From: Bacteroidales bacterium
Lineage (GTDB): Bacteria; Bacteroidota; Bacteroidia; Bacteroidales; Muribaculaceae
NCBI GenBank assembly: GCA_014800895.1
Contig: JAAVFG010000045.1
Span: forward strand, 1 to 64,000
Length of the DNA: 64,000 bases
Reading direction: 5' to 3'
Shown: positions 21,231-32,716 of the stretch, piece after piece
Position numbering within the stretch: the first letter of the stretch is position 1
Layout of the letters: each line of letters starts with the position of its first letter
The notes under the pieces: model-generated
The model's database searches: none
What the model saw: only the letters and a program-made list of their open reading frames with translations
What the model was told of the DNA's origin: nothing
Translations under genes and position numbers: made by a program

Positions 21231-22139
21231 TTAAAGTTTCTCGGCGATTCTGAGTTTTGCGCTTCTGCTTCGCGGGTTTCTCTCTATCTCCTCTTCGGAG
21301 GGAACGATTGGGGTGCGTGTGATTGCTTTCCAGGGGGTATGGACCTTTCCGAAGAAGTCTTTCTCTTCTATTCCCTCCACATTTCCTGTCTTGATGAAAT
21401 TCTTTACGATTCTGTCTTCAATGGAATGATATGTGATTACTGCCAGTCGTCCTCCGGGACGCAGGATTTTTGCCGAGGCTTCAAGAAAAGCCTTGAGGGC
21501 ATCCATCTCTCCGTTAACCTCAATGCGGAGCGCCTGAAAGACCTGGGCGAGGTCTTTCTTCTCCTGTCGGGGGTTGATAGCACCTTTCACAGCCTCCACG
21601 AGCTCGAGAGTGGTGTTGATACCTCCCTGACTGCGCCGGCTCAGGATAGCCTTTACGATATTACCGGGACGTTTGAGATCGGTATAGGTGCGAAATAGAG
21701 AGAAGAGCTGCTGCTCATCATATTCTGCAAGTATATCGGCGGCGGTGGGTCCTCCGCGGCGGTTCATGCGCATGTCAAGAGGAGCGTCACTACGAAAAGA
21801 GAAGCCACGTTCAGCAGAATCGAAATGATGGAATGACACGCCGAGATCCGCCAATACACCATCTACGGAGTCTTCACCGTGATAGCGCATGAAATTGGAG
21901 AGGTAGCGGAAATTGGAATGGATGAATGTGAATCTCTCATCGTCGGGAACATTCCGGAAGGCATCCATGTCTCTGTCAAAGCCATAAAGCTTTCCCTCCT
22001 CGCCCAGACGGGCGAGAATACCACGGGAATGACCCCCTCCTCCGAAGGTCACATCTACGTAAATTCCACCGGGTTTTATATCAAGTCCTTCTAAGGATTC
22101 TTCAAATAGTGCTGGTATATGGTAAGTCTCTTCGCTCAT
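21231..22139 (-). CDS. rsmH: 16S rRNA (cytosine1402-N4)-methyltransferase
   Basis: YVDVTFGGGGHSRGIL; DGVLADLGVSFHHFD; AVITYHSIEDRIVKNF. Confidence 0.97.
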   Translation of the reverse strand: MSEETYHIPALFEESLEGLDIKPGGIYVDVTFGGGGHSRGILARLGEEGKLYGFDRDMDAFRNVPDDERFTFIHSNFRYLSNFMRYHGEDSVDGVLADLGVSFHHFDSAERGFSFRSDAPLDMRMNRRGGPTAADILAEYDEQQLFSLFRTYTDLKRPGNIVKAILSRRSQGGINTTLELVEAVKGAINPRQEKKDLAQVFQALRIEVNGEMDALKAFLEASAKILRPGGRLAVITYHSIEDRIVKNFIKTGNVEGIEEKDFFGKVHTPWKAITRTPIVPSEEEIERNPRSRSAKLRIAEKL

Positions 22140-22479
22140 CTTAATCTTTTCTTCTGAAGTTGTTTAAACTTATTTTTTATTCACATTTGCGAGAGATTTT
22201 TGAGCTGATTTCGCCACTCGAAGAGGTAGCAACCTATTGGTTGGTACCGATGAGAGGGGCGGAAGCAGCCAAAAAGATCCGCAAAGGGGGATAAAAGAAT
22301 GAAGAATATTTCTAATTTTAACATTCGTAAATTAGTTTAAACAACTTCTTTGTAAAGTTAGTGATTTTTCCTAAAACAATATTCACCAATTCAAGCCTTT
22401 AAACATATTTTTAGAAAAAACTTATCAACAGCCTTTTCTATCTTCTGTGTCCTCCCATGGCAGGGGGATTAAATCTTGA

Positions 22480-23640
22480 CTATACGGAGAAGATAATACG
22501 GTGGATGCGGGGCTTGATTTTGAGAAGTCTGTCCACTCCGAGCACGGTCAGGGTAATTGCCATTGAAAGGAGCAGGACGAGGGGAATCTCCACCCATGCG
22601 CCGGTCTTGATAAGGCTTATAAGCCAGGGGAGATCCATATCGTTCATCATCCGGATGATGAAGTAATGGAGGAGATAGATGGGGAGCGTGTTCTTGCCGA
22701 TGAATTTCAATAGCTGGGCAGCCCCGCGGCTGGAGGTGAAGAAATTACGGAAGGCGAGGAAGAGTGTGAGTGAGAAGAGGATACCCGTGCATGCCGCCCC
22801 GTAGAAGGCGGGGAGGGGGACATGGAAACGGGGAGTAAAATAATATACCGCTATTGTCAGGGCAATCACTGCCATTATCGATATGCGACGGCTCAGGCAT
22901 TGCCATATCGCCTTGTCAAAAGCTCTTGCCGCCGCTCCCAAATAGAAGAATACCTGATATTTAAGGAGATGGGTGAGGCTGAAAATCTCTGTAGCTTTTT
23001 TTATCCATCCGGCTGATTCGGGTGAATAATTAGCACTGAAAAGCCCCTCTATAAGCGTGCATGAGAGAGCGATTCCGAGGAATATCAATCCCTGTGTACG
23101 CCTTCCGATGTTGGAACGTGAAAGGAGATAATTCAGAGGGGCGAAGATGCAGAATATCTCAACCAATACAAATGTAAACCAATAGCCGGATTTAAATTCG
23201 CTTAGGGCGTTTTTGCCGAGCGAACGGAAGAGATTGCCTAAACATTCGCCGATGTTATTGAAATTGGCAGCCCAAAGCAGGTCAAAGATAATGAAGGCAA
23301 CGAAGATAATGACGGTAGGGACTAACTGCCGATGCCAGCGGTTGGAGAGACGTTTCTTCAGCTTGGAGGCATCGTAGCGCAGAGACCATGCGAAGAAGCC
23401 GCTCACGAAGAAGAACAGAGGCATACGGAAAAGTTGCAGGGTCATGGCGGTGTAGGTGGTGACGTTAAGGCTCATGACCAGTATATGCCAGTAGACCACC
23501 ATCAGCATCGTGATGCCGCGCAAGCCGTCGATAAAGTCGAGACGCCCTTCGCTGAGAGTCTCCGATTTCCCTCCCGCGGGAGAGAGGATATAAGAAGCTG
23601 TTGAGCTAAGAAATTGTCGTAGATGTAAATTCAGTTTCAT
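22480..23640 (-). CDS. Acyltransferase family 3 membrane protein
   Basis: FIDGLRGITMLMVVYWHI; multi-pass membrane protein. Confidence 0.85.
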   Translation of the reverse strand: MKLNLHLRQFLSSTASYILSPAGGKSETLSEGRLDFIDGLRGITMLMVVYWHILVMSLNVTTYTAMTLQLFRMPLFFFVSGFFAWSLRYDASKLKKRLSNRWHRQLVPTVIIFVAFIIFDLLWAANFNNIGECLGNLFRSLGKNALSEFKSGYWFTFVLVEIFCIFAPLNYLLSRSNIGRRTQGLIFLGIALSCTLIEGLFSANYSPESAGWIKKATEIFSLTHLLKYQVFFYLGAAARAFDKAIWQCLSRRISIMAVIALTIAVYYFTPRFHVPLPAFYGAACTGILFSLTLFLAFRNFFTSSRGAAQLLKFIGKNTLPIYLLHYFIIRMMNDMDLPWLISLIKTGAWVEIPLVLLLSMAITLTVLGVDRLLKIKPRIHRIIFSV

Positions 23641-23748
23641 ATAGAGAGAAAGATGTAAAACATCAACTTAAATAAACGTTATCAAGCGGTTGGTTAGTAT
23701 AGTGGAAGTGTTAAAAGGGGATTGTGAGAAGATATTTTGAATATGATA

Positions 23749-23780
23749 TTTGCATAATTATTTTCCGGGGCGTAACTTTG
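23749..23780 (+). promoter_or_regulatory. Bacteroidetes-type promoter upstream of purF-like gene
   Basis: TTTG at 23749-23752 and TAACTTTG at 23773-23780, 20 bp apart. Confidence 0.65.
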
Positions 23781-23799
23781 TATCAGATTTCAATTACTT

Positions 23800-25674
23800 A
23801 TGGAACTGATCAAGCATGAATGCGGAATCGCCATGATCCGCCTCCTCAAGCCTCTCTCTTATTACGAGGAGAAGTATGGCACAGCGATGTATGGTCTTAA
23901 TAAGCTCTATCTTCTGATGGAGAAGGAGCATAACCGCGGGCAGGAGGCTGCCGGAGTAGGAGCAGTGAAGCTCGATGCTTTGCCGGGTAATGAATATATC
24001 TTCCGCGAGCGTGCACAGGGTTCGGATGCTATCCAGAGTATATTCGGGTCGATCGGCAGGCAGATAGATGAGGCACGCCGTAACGGTGCTTCTACGGATG
24101 AGCTTCCTTTCCTTGGAGAGGTTTATATGGGTCATCTTCGTTACAGCACCACGGGAAGATCGGGTATGAGCTATGTGCATCCGTTCATGCGTCGTAATAA
24201 CTGGTCGGCGCGTAATCTTCTCCTTTGCGGCAATTTCAATATGACCAATGTCGATGAGATTTTCGAGCAGATCACGGCAGTCGGTCAGCATCCCCGTCTT
24301 TATGCCGATACGTTCCTCCTTCTCGAGCAGCTGGGGCATGCCCTCGACCGCGAGAACGAGAGATTATTTCAGAAGCATCATGATGCCGGACTAAAGGCTC
24401 TTGACCTCTCGGCGGCTATAGCCCGCGATCTTAACGTCTCCAATATCCTGCATCGGTGCGCCCCCACTTGGGACGGTGGCTACGTGATATGCGGCATCGT
24501 GGGTAACGGAGATATGTGGGCGATGCGCGACCCCAATGGTATCCGTCCCGCCTTTTACTATCGTGATGAGGAGATTGTGGTAGTGGCGAGCGAGCGTCCG
24601 GTGATTCAGACCGCGTTTGATCTCCAGGCTTCGGATGTGAGGGAGCTTTTGCCGGGAGAAGCTATAATAGTGGATAGGGATGGCTCTTCACGCATTGAGC
24701 AGATTCTTGAAGGACGTGAGAATAAACGCTGTTCCTTCGAGCGTATCTATTTCTCCCGCGGATCGGATGAGGATATCTATGTGGAGCGTAAGCAGTTGGG
24801 TAAGAACCTTGTGCCTCAGGTGCTGGAAGCGGTGGATAATGATATCGACCGCACTGTCATCTCCTTTATTCCCAACACTGCGGAGGTGGCTTTCTATGGA
24901 CTCGTGGAGGGGATAGAGGATCATCTTATAAAGGCGAAGATTGAGGCGATAAAGAAATTGTCGTCCGCCGGCGAATTGACTGATGATAATATACGCAATA
25001 TACTGTCACATAGAGTGAGGAAGGAGAAGGTGGCGATCAAGGATATAAAGTTGCGTACCTTTATAGCTGAGGGAAACACGCGCAATGACCTTGCGGCTCA
25101 TGTCTATGATATCACTTACGGCTCGATCCGTCCCGGCGACAATCTTGTAGCGATTGATGACAGTATAGTGAGAGGGACGACTCTGAGGGAGTCAATCCTT
25201 CGTATTCTCGACCGTCTTTCCCCCCGTAAGCTTGTTATAGTCTCCTCCTCTCCGCAGGTGCGTTATCCCGATTGCTATGGTATCGATATGAGCCGCATGG
25301 CGGAGTTCATCGCATTCCGCGCTGCTATCGCCTTGCTTAAGGAGAGAGGGATGGAAGATGTGATAGAGTCTGTATACAGTAAATGTAAGGCACAGGAGAA
25401 TTTCCCCAAGGAGGAGTGCGTCAATTATGTGAAAGAGATATATGCTCCCTTCACTGATGAGGAGATAGCTGCCAAAATAGCCGAGCTCCTGACTCCGAAG
25501 GGCGTTAGGGCGGAGGTTGAGATTGTATATCAGACGGTTGAGAATATGCACCGCGCTATCCCGAATCATCCGGGTGACTGGTATTTTACCGGTGATTATC
25601 CCACGCCCGGAGGAAATCGTCTTGTTTCCCATGCATTTGTGAATTACTATGAAGGAAGAGCTAATGCACGGTAA
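23800..25674 (+). CDS. purF: Amidophosphoribosyltransferase (long, PurF-like)
   Basis: ECGIAMIRLL with class II glutaminase region (NRGQEAAGV) and phosphoribosyltransferase motif VAIDDSIVRGTTLRES. Confidence 0.88.
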   Translation: MELIKHECGIAMIRLLKPLSYYEEKYGTAMYGLNKLYLLMEKEHNRGQEAAGVGAVKLDALPGNEYIFRERAQGSDAIQSIFGSIGRQIDEARRNGASTDELPFLGEVYMGHLRYSTTGRSGMSYVHPFMRRNNWSARNLLLCGNFNMTNVDEIFEQITAVGQHPRLYADTFLLLEQLGHALDRENERLFQKHHDAGLKALDLSAAIARDLNVSNILHRCAPTWDGGYVICGIVGNGDMWAMRDPNGIRPAFYYRDEEIVVVASERPVIQTAFDLQASDVRELLPGEAIIVDRDGSSRIEQILEGRENKRCSFERIYFSRGSDEDIYVERKQLGKNLVPQVLEAVDNDIDRTVISFIPNTAEVAFYGLVEGIEDHLIKAKIEAIKKLSSAGELTDDNIRNILSHRVRKEKVAIKDIKLRTFIAEGNTRNDLAAHVYDITYGSIRPGDNLVAIDDSIVRGTTLRESILRILDRLSPRKLVIVSSSPQVRYPDCYGIDMSRMAEFIAFRAAIALLKERGMEDVIESVYSKCKAQENFPKEECVNYVKEIYAPFTDEEIAAKIAELLTPKGVRAEVEIVYQTVENMHRAIPNHPGDWYFTGDYPTPGGNRLVSHAFVNYYEGRANAR

Positions 25675-25681
25675 TAATCCT

Positions 25682-25738
25682 AAAAACTGATAATCCTCAT
25701 ACTCACGCATCAGCTGAGTATGAGGATTATCAGTTTTT
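25682..25738. terminator. Bidirectional intrinsic terminator between convergent purF and pdxB
   Basis: AAAAACTGATAATCCTCATACTCA / TGAGTATGAGGATTATCAGTTTTT: perfect 24-bp stem, 9-nt loop, A-tract and T-tract at the two ends. Confidence 0.95.
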
Positions 25739-26786
25739 ATGCCTCCTCCCTGTAATTATAATTATGTCGCAATTTCTCAAATGAGGATGGATTGGCGCGG
25801 AGATTTTCTGTATCTGTCGCAGGATCGTAGGAGGAGATAATGGTCTCGCGGCTCAACTTCTCGGGGGAGCGGTAGGCGCCGGTCAGTCCCGAGGTATCTA
25901 TATTTAATCCGAAGTATTCATTGAGAGCTTCAATCGCCATGCGTGTGGCTCTCTCCTTTCCCTGACGGGAATATCCGGCTATATGAGGAGTGGAGTAGAT
26001 GGTAAGCTCCATGAGTGAGGGGTCTATGTCCGGCTCATCCTCCCATGTGTCGATTACTGCTCTTATTTTCTTTTCCGCCAAAGCTTTCTTTAGAGCCTTT
26101 GAGTCTACTACCGGACCGCGGGCGGCATTGACAAGAAGAGCACCGGGTTTCATTTTCTCGATCTCCTTATCGCCGATTAGATGATATGTGGGGTGGAGAC
26201 CATCGCGTGTGAGTGGGGTATGGAGAGTTATGGCATCACACTCTCTTAAAATCGTCTCTAATGAGGCATCCCGTATGTTGTCGTTCTCCATATTCTGAGG
26301 GAGCCAATCGCTATTTTCTTCCGCCGCCTTGTCGGCGAGAGGGGGATCGGATACCAGGACTTCGCAGCCAAGAAGGCGTGCCCAATCTGCCACTATCTTT
26401 CCGACATTGCCGCAGCCTACCAGACCGAGTTTATCTCTGCCGGGTGTGAATCCTTGGCGCAGTAGCGACGACCACACATATTGAGCCACACCGGGGGCAT
26501 TGCATCCGGGGCTGTTTCTTACAATTATTCCTTTCTCCTGACAGTAGGGGAGATCAATATGATCAGTACCAATAGTTGCCGTCACCACTAATTTTACTTT
26601 TGAGCCGTCAAGCAGCGCCTGATTACAAAGCGTGCGTGTGCGCACCACTATCGCATCCGCCTCCTTGACTTTTTCGGGAGTAATATCCTCCTGATCAAGA
26701 TATTCCACATCCGCCTCTTTTTCCGGGCGTCCCTCCATGAAAGGTATATGTCTATCAATAATTATCTTAGGTCGCTTCATATACAA
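25737..26786 (-). CDS. pdxB: 4-phosphoerythronate dehydrogenase
   Basis: D-2-hydroxyacid dehydrogenase fold; LGLVGCGNVGKIVADWARLLGCEVLVSDPP; PdxB-like C-terminal region. Confidence 0.9.
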   Translation of the reverse strand: MYMKRPKIIIDRHIPFMEGRPEKEADVEYLDQEDITPEKVKEADAIVVRTRTLCNQALLDGSKVKLVVTATIGTDHIDLPYCQEKGIIVRNSPGCNAPGVAQYVWSSLLRQGFTPGRDKLGLVGCGNVGKIVADWARLLGCEVLVSDPPLADKAAEENSDWLPQNMENDNIRDASLETILRECDAITLHTPLTRDGLHPTYHLIGDKEIEKMKPGALLVNAARGPVVDSKALKKALAEKKIRAVIDTWEDEPDIDPSLMELTIYSTPHIAGYSRQGKERATRMAIEALNEYFGLNIDTSGLTGAYRSPEKLSRETIISSYDPATDTENLRANPSSFEKLRHNYNYREEA

Positions 26787-26840
26787 AATATAACGGAAAT
26801 GGGAGCGTTTTAAATATTAATTACTCTTAAAATTAAGCAT

Positions 26841-26951
26841 ATGGGAGCTATGATAATGTTGATTTTGGTTTCTCTTATTGCAATAGTTAGTGGTACCTAC
26901 TATTACATTCAGGATAGAAAAGAGGAGAAACGCCACTCATCAAAAAAATAA
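26841..26951 (+). CDS. Possible small single-TM membrane protein (36 aa)
   Basis: ATG...TAA gives MGAMIMLILVSLIAIVSGTYYYIQDRKEEKRHSSKK: hydrophobic helix plus basic tail; not in the ORF track (short). Confidence 0.4.
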   Translation: MGAMIMLILVSLIAIVSGTYYYIQDRKEEKRHSSKK

Positions 26952-26983
26952 AGTGATATTATTTCGTCAGTAAATGATAAAAT

Positions 26984-27037
26984 AAAAAAATCGTCCATTC
27001 GGCAGATAAATTATCTTTTGCCGGATGGACGATTTTT
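26984..27037. terminator. Intrinsic terminator downstream of guaA
   Basis: AAAAATCGTCCATTCGGCA / TGCCGGATGGACGATTTTT, one wobble pair. Confidence 0.85.
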
Positions 27038-27062
27038 ATCTATCTGATATCGGGAAGCTTGC

Positions 27063-28589
27063 TTACTCCCACTCTATAGTTGCCGGTGGTTTGGATGAGA
27101 TATCGTAGACTACGCGGTTGATGCCACGCACTTTGTTGATTATCTCGTTGCTTGTCTTGGCAAGGAATTCGTATGGGAGATGTACCCAGTCGGCTGTCAT
27201 ACCGTCTGTGGAGATTACTGCGCGGAGAGCCAGACAGCTCTCATATGTGCGCTCATCTCCCATCACACCCACACTCTGCACGGGAAGCAATACCGCCCCC
27301 GCCTGCCATACCTGATCGTAAAGACCGGCTTCACGCAGTCCGTTGATGAAGATGGCATCCGCCTCCTGAAGTATGCGTACTTTCTCCGGCGTAACTTCGC
27401 CCAAGATACGGATACCAAGTCCGGGTCCGGGGAATGGATGACGTCCCAAGAGTCGCTGATCCATATCCATCGCCTTTCCTACACGGCGCACTTCATCCTT
27501 GAAGAGAAGGCGGAGCGGCTCTACTATCTTAAGGTTCATCTCCTTGGGGAGACCGCCTACATTATGATGACTCTTGATTGTGGCAGAGGGGCCCTTTACA
27601 GAGCAACTCTCGATTACATCGGGATAAATCGTGCCCTGTGCGAGCCATTTGGCATTCTCGATTTTCTTCGCTTCCGCATTGAATACCTCCACGAAGTCAC
27701 GACCGATGATCTTACGCTTCTGCTCAGGATCCGTAATGCCTTTCAAATCGTTGTAGAAGCGCTCTGAGGCATCTACGCCGATAACATTGAGACCCATGTG
27801 CTTGTAAGAGTCCAACACGTCGTCAAACTCGTTTTTACGAAGCAGACCGTTATTAACGAAGATACATGTCAGACGGTCGCCGATGGCTTTATGCAGAAGC
27901 ATTGCCGCTACGGATGAATCCACACCGCCGGAAAGCCCCAATATCACACGCTCATCGCCGATCTTATTGCGGAGCTCCTCGACTGTGGTCTCGATGAAAG
28001 AGGCGGGACTCCATGTGCCGGAACATCCGCAGATGCCGAGCACATAGTTGGCGAGAAGTTGCTTGCCGTCGGTGGAATGATACACCTCGGGGTGGAACTG
28101 TATGCCCCAGGTCTGCTCTCCCTCGATATGATAGGCGGCATACTTGACATTCTCCGTTGAGCCGATCACTTTATAGTTAGCGGGTACGTTAGTGATTGTG
28201 TCGCCATGGCTCATCCATACCTGTGTGGGAGAGGGGAGACCCTTCATGAGAGCGTCCTCCGGGTAAATGACTGTGAGCATCGCGCGGCCATATTCGCGTG
28301 AGGGAGCGCCCTCTACATGACCGCCGTAAGCGTATGCGAGGTACTGTGCGCCGTAGCACACACCGAGCAAGGGGAGTTTTCCCTTGATATTGCTCAGATC
28401 AGGCACGGGAGCGTCCGCATCGCGTACTGACGAAGGCGAGCCCGAGAGAATGACACCTTTTGTGTCGGCGTCAATCTCCGGAATCTTATTGAAAGGATGA
28501 ATCTCGCAATATACATTCAGCTCACGCACGCGACGCGCTATCAGCTGCGTATACTGGGATCCGAAATCTAATATTAATATCTTTTCCAT
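27063..28589 (-). CDS. guaA: GMP synthase (glutamine-hydrolysing)
   Basis: [39 protein letters not shown]. Confidence 0.98.
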   Translation of the reverse strand: MEKILILDFGSQYTQLIARRVRELNVYCEIHPFNKIPEIDADTKGVILSGSPSSVRDADAPVPDLSNIKGKLPLLGVCYGAQYLAYAYGGHVEGAPSREYGRAMLTVIYPEDALMKGLPSPTQVWMSHGDTITNVPANYKVIGSTENVKYAAYHIEGEQTWGIQFHPEVYHSTDGKQLLANYVLGICGCSGTWSPASFIETTVEELRNKIGDERVILGLSGGVDSSVAAMLLHKAIGDRLTCIFVNNGLLRKNEFDDVLDSYKHMGLNVIGVDASERFYNDLKGITDPEQKRKIIGRDFVEVFNAEAKKIENAKWLAQGTIYPDVIESCSVKGPSATIKSHHNVGGLPKEMNLKIVEPLRLLFKDEVRRVGKAMDMDQRLLGRHPFPGPGLGIRILGEVTPEKVRILQEADAIFINGLREAGLYDQVWQAGAVLLPVQSVGVMGDERTYESCLALRAVISTDGMTADWVHLPYEFLAKTSNEIINKVRGINRVVYDISSKPPATIEWE

Positions 28590-28595
28590 ATATGT

Positions 28596-30071
28596 TTACG
28601 CTTCTCTGCGTGAATAATTTGGAGCCTCTTTGGTGATTGTCACATCATGAGGATGGTTTTCTGTCACGCCGGCAGAGGTAATCTTGGTAAATTTGGCATT
28701 GTGAAGAGCGTCGATATCCTTGGCTCCGCAATAACCCATACCGGAACGCAGACCGCCGGTGAGCTGGTAGATAGTTTCGCTGAGTGTGCCTTTATAGGGG
28801 ACACGTGCCACGATTCCTTCGGGTACGAACTTGCTTGAATCCACCTTCTCGCTCTGGAAATATCGGTCTTTTGAGCCGGCTTCCATAGCCTCGACAGATC
28901 CCATGCCGCGGTAAGCCTTGAATTTACGTCCGTTGTAGATGATAGTCTCGCCCGGAGACTCCTCTACGCCTGCAAACATCGAGCCCATCATGACGCAGTC
29001 GCCACCGGCTGCCAAAGCCTTGACAACATCGCCTGAATAGCGGAGACCGCCATCGGCTATCACGGGCACACCATATTTGTGAGCTACTTTCGCCACTTCA
29101 AAGATTGCTGAGAGCTGAGGCACGCCTACGCCTGCCACGATTCGGGTGGTACAGATAGAACCGGGACCGATACCTACTTTAACGCCGTCAGCGCCTGCAT
29201 CGATGAGATGCTGCGCCGCCTCGCCTGTAGCGATATTTCCTACCACTACGTCAAGATCGGGATAAGCCTCCTTGATTTTCTTGAGAGTGTTAGCCACATT
29301 TGCCGAATGACCATGAGCCGTGTCTACCACAACTGCATCGACATCCGCCTCCACGAGTGCTTTTACACGGTCGAGAGTATCGCTGGTCACGCCAACGCCG
29401 GCTGCCACGCGAAGACGACCTTTGGCATCCTTGCATGCGTTGGGATAATCCTGCAGCTTGGTGATATCGCGGTAAGTGATAAGACCGAGGAGGTGACCCT
29501 CCGCATCTACTACAGGGAGCTTCTCAATCTTATTCTTCAGAAGGATATCGGCTGCTGAGGCGAGATCTGTCCGGCTGGTAGTGACGAGATTCTCGGTAGT
29601 CATCACATTCTCGATCTTGAGATCCATATCTTTCTGGAAGCGAAGGTCGCGGTTGGTGACGATACCGATGAGTTTCTTATCCTCGTCCACTACGGGTATG
29701 CCGCCGATACGGTTGTCGTGCATATACTGCAAAGCCTCTCCCACGGTCTGATCTTTGGAGATAGTGACGGGGTCGTAAATCATACCGCTCTCGGCACGTT
29801 TTACTTTTCTGACCTGAGCCGCCTGATCGGCAATCGACATATTCTTATGGATTACGCCGATACCTCCCTCACGTGCGATCGCGATAGCCAGAGCCGCTTC
29901 TGTCACGGTATCCATAGCCGCGGAAACGAAGGGGATGTTGAGGGGAATATTGCGAGAGAATCGTCCGCCTAAATTGACCATATTGGGAGTCACCTCCGAA
30001 TATGCCGGAATGAGCAGAACGTCGTCGAAGGTGACACCTTCGAGCACGATTTTTTCATCTATAAATGCCAT
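28596..30071 (-). CDS. guaB: IMP dehydrogenase with CBS domains
   Basis: [21 protein letters not shown] active-site loop; CBS pair. Confidence 0.98.
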   Translation of the reverse strand: MAFIDEKIVLEGVTFDDVLLIPAYSEVTPNMVNLGGRFSRNIPLNIPFVSAAMDTVTEAALAIAIAREGGIGVIHKNMSIADQAAQVRKVKRAESGMIYDPVTISKDQTVGEALQYMHDNRIGGIPVVDEDKKLIGIVTNRDLRFQKDMDLKIENVMTTENLVTTSRTDLASAADILLKNKIEKLPVVDAEGHLLGLITYRDITKLQDYPNACKDAKGRLRVAAGVGVTSDTLDRVKALVEADVDAVVVDTAHGHSANVANTLKKIKEAYPDLDVVVGNIATGEAAQHLIDAGADGVKVGIGPGSICTTRIVAGVGVPQLSAIFEVAKVAHKYGVPVIADGGLRYSGDVVKALAAGGDCVMMGSMFAGVEESPGETIIYNGRKFKAYRGMGSVEAMEAGSKDRYFQSEKVDSSKFVPEGIVARVPYKGTLSETIYQLTGGLRSGMGYCGAKDIDALHNAKFTKITSAGVTENHPHDVTITKEAPNYSRREA

Positions 30072-30078
30072 CTCAGTA

Positions 30079-31371
30079 TCAGAATTTTTTTAATTTTTCG
30101 TCTATGATGATTGTCTGTTTGCGGTCGGGACCTACGGAGATGATACCGACTTTGACGCCGGTCAGCTCCTCGATCTTGCGCACGTAAGCCTTAGCGGCTT
30201 CGGGAAGAGAATCAAAATCCTTGATATCGGTCAGATCCTCTTTCCATCCCTCCATCTCGATAAGCACGGGCTTGCAGCGTGCAAGCTTGGAGACTGTGGA
30301 GGGGGGATAGTCGATTACCTTGCCGTCAAGTTCGTAGCCGGTGCAGATACATACTTTGTCAAGTCCTGAAAGGACATCGAAAAGCATGAGCGCCCAGTTG
30401 TCAATACCAGCCAGACGGCTTGTATAGCGTGCCACAACGGCATCAAACCATCCGATGCGGCGGGGACGACCCGTAACTGTCCCATACTCATGACCGCGCT
30501 CGCGGATCTGGTGGGCACGCTCGTCAAAAAGCTCTGTCGGGAATGCTCCCTCGCCTACACGTGTGCAGTAAGCCTTAGCCACTCCTACCACTTCATCTAT
30601 CCATTTGGGAGAGATGCCGGCTCCTACAGGCACTGAGGCTGAGGAGGGGGTGGAGGAGGTGACGTAGGGATATGTACCGTGGTCGATACAGAGCATCATG
30701 CCCTGAGCGCCTTCGAAGAGAATCTTGGCGTCAGTGAGGAGAGCCTTGTTGATAAGGTCAGATGTGTCGCAGATGCGCGGACCGAGTATCTTGGCAATCT
30801 CCATGTAGCGGTCATATACCTCCTGGAAGTCATATTCCGGCAGACCGAGCATACGGAGCTGAGGATTCTTCACGGCAAGTGCTCCTTTGAGGCGCTCGGC
30901 GAAGTATTCAGGCTCGAGAAGGTCGCCCATGCGGAGACCGTCGCGGCTATACTTGTCGCAGTAAGCCGGACCGATACCGTTCTTGGTCGTACCGATAAGG
31001 GCATTTCCCTTAAGAGCCTCGTAGGCGCCGTCGAGCTGGGAATGCCAGGGCATTACCATTGCCGCGCGATCGGAGATATAGAGCTGATAGTCGGTGATGC
31101 CCTGATCATGGAGCTTCTGCAACTCTGTGATGACGCTTTCGGGATTCACCACCATACCATTAGCCATGACATTTACGGTATGAGGATTGAAAATGCCGGA
31201 GGGGATGGAACGCAAGGAGTATTTATGACCGTCGAATACAACGGTATGACCTGCGTTGTTACCTCCCTGGTATCTCACCACCATATCCGCCTTGCAAGCG
31301 AAATAATCGGTGATCTTACCTTTTCCCTCGTCTCCCCATTGGGAGCCGAGCACTACTAATCTCTGTGACAT
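30079..31371 (-). CDS. purA: Adenylosuccinate synthetase
   Basis: GSQWGDEGKGKITD; QGGNNAGHTV. Confidence 0.98.
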   Translation of the reverse strand: MSQRLVVLGSQWGDEGKGKITDYFACKADMVVRYQGGNNAGHTVVFDGHKYSLRSIPSGIFNPHTVNVMANGMVVNPESVITELQKLHDQGITDYQLYISDRAAMVMPWHSQLDGAYEALKGNALIGTTKNGIGPAYCDKYSRDGLRMGDLLEPEYFAERLKGALAVKNPQLRMLGLPEYDFQEVYDRYMEIAKILGPRICDTSDLINKALLTDAKILFEGAQGMMLCIDHGTYPYVTSSTPSSASVPVGAGISPKWIDEVVGVAKAYCTRVGEGAFPTELFDERAHQIRERGHEYGTVTGRPRRIGWFDAVVARYTSRLAGIDNWALMLFDVLSGLDKVCICTGYELDGKVIDYPPSTVSKLARCKPVLIEMEGWKEDLTDIKDFDSLPEAAKAYVRKIEELTGVKVGIISVGPDRKQTIIIDEKLKKF

Positions 31372-32669
31372 CAGCCTTCGATATTATTACGTTTGTAAAT
31401 GTAGTCTACATTCTTCATGTAGTAGTCGAGTGTGAAGCAGCCGTCAAGCTCTTCTTCGGTGAGAGCACCCATCACGGTAGGGTCCTCTTTGAGGAGGTCG
31501 TGATAATTGCTGTTGGTAGCCATAGCTTTCATTGCGATAGGCTGTACAGTATCATATGCTTTCTCACGGGCGAAGCCTTTGCCGATGAGGGCGTTCATGA
31601 CGCGCTGTGCGAAAATAACGCCGTTCGTCATATAGATATTGCTCTTCATGCGGTCTTCGAATACCACAAGATTCTCGAGGATGCCGCCCATACGGTTGAG
31701 CATATAGTCGAGAAGGATAGTTGCATCGGGCATAAGGATACGCTCGGTAGCGGAGTGTGAGATATCGCGCTCGTGCCAGAGAGCCACGTTATCGTAGCAT
31801 GTCACCATATAGCCGCGGAGCACACGCGCACATCCGCAGATATTTTCGGAGGATATAGGGTTGCGCTTGTGGGGCATCGCGCTTGAGCCTTTCTGACCTT
31901 TGCCGAATGCCTCTTCCACCTCATGCACCTCTGTGCGCTGAAGGTTGCGCACCTCGAGTGCCATCTGCTCGAGAGAAGCTCCGATGAGGGCGAGCGTTGC
32001 CATATAGTATGCGTGGCGGTCGCGCTGTATCACCTGTGTGGAGATATTTGAGCTCTCGATGCCGAGTTTCTCGCAAACGTAATCCTGCACGAAAGGAGGG
32101 ATATTGGCGAAGTTGCCGACAGCGCCGGAAATCTTACCTACCTCTACACCACGTGCCGCCTCCTTGAAACGCTTGAGGTTGCGGCGCATCTCCTCATACC
32201 AGAGCACCCATTTCAAGCCGAAGCTTGTGATATCGGCGTGGATACCGTGTGTGCGGCCGATACAGGGAGTGTATTTATATCTGATAGCCTGCTGACGCAG
32301 AATTTCGATATAACGCTCGATATCCTCGAGAAGAATTTTATTAGCCTGAAGGAATAAGTAACCGTTTGCTGTGTCAACAACGTCGGTAGAGGTAAGACCA
32401 TAGTGTACCCATTTACGCTCCTCGCCGAGAGATTCGCTTACGGCGCGGGTGAAAGCCACGATGTCATGGCGGGTCTGCTGCTCGATCTCTTTGATGCGGG
32501 CGATGTCAAACTTTGCATTCTCACGGAGTTTCTTTACATCCTCCTCAGGCACGACCCCGAGTTTGCTCCATGCTTCTGCGGCAAGGATCTCCACTTCGAG
32601 ATAAGCCTTGAATTTATTCTCTTCTGTCCATACGCGGCGCATCACGTCGCGTCCATATCTTTCTATCAT
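31371..32669 (-). CDS. purB: Adenylosuccinate lyase
   Basis: [17 protein letters not shown] fumarase/ASL signature. Confidence 0.97.
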   Translation of the reverse strand: MIERYGRDVMRRVWTEENKFKAYLEVEILAAEAWSKLGVVPEEDVKKLRENAKFDIARIKEIEQQTRHDIVAFTRAVSESLGEERKWVHYGLTSTDVVDTANGYLFLQANKILLEDIERYIEILRQQAIRYKYTPCIGRTHGIHADITSFGLKWVLWYEEMRRNLKRFKEAARGVEVGKISGAVGNFANIPPFVQDYVCEKLGIESSNISTQVIQRDRHAYYMATLALIGASLEQMALEVRNLQRTEVHEVEEAFGKGQKGSSAMPHKRNPISSENICGCARVLRGYMVTCYDNVALWHERDISHSATERILMPDATILLDYMLNRMGGILENLVVFEDRMKSNIYMTNGVIFAQRVMNALIGKGFAREKAYDTVQPIAMKAMATNSNYHDLLKEDPTVMGALTEEELDGCFTLDYYMKNVDYIYKRNNIEG

Positions 32670-32716
32670 GATTCTGTGTAAGTCTTGTTGTTGTTGTTTT
32701 ATTGGATGAAGCCTTT

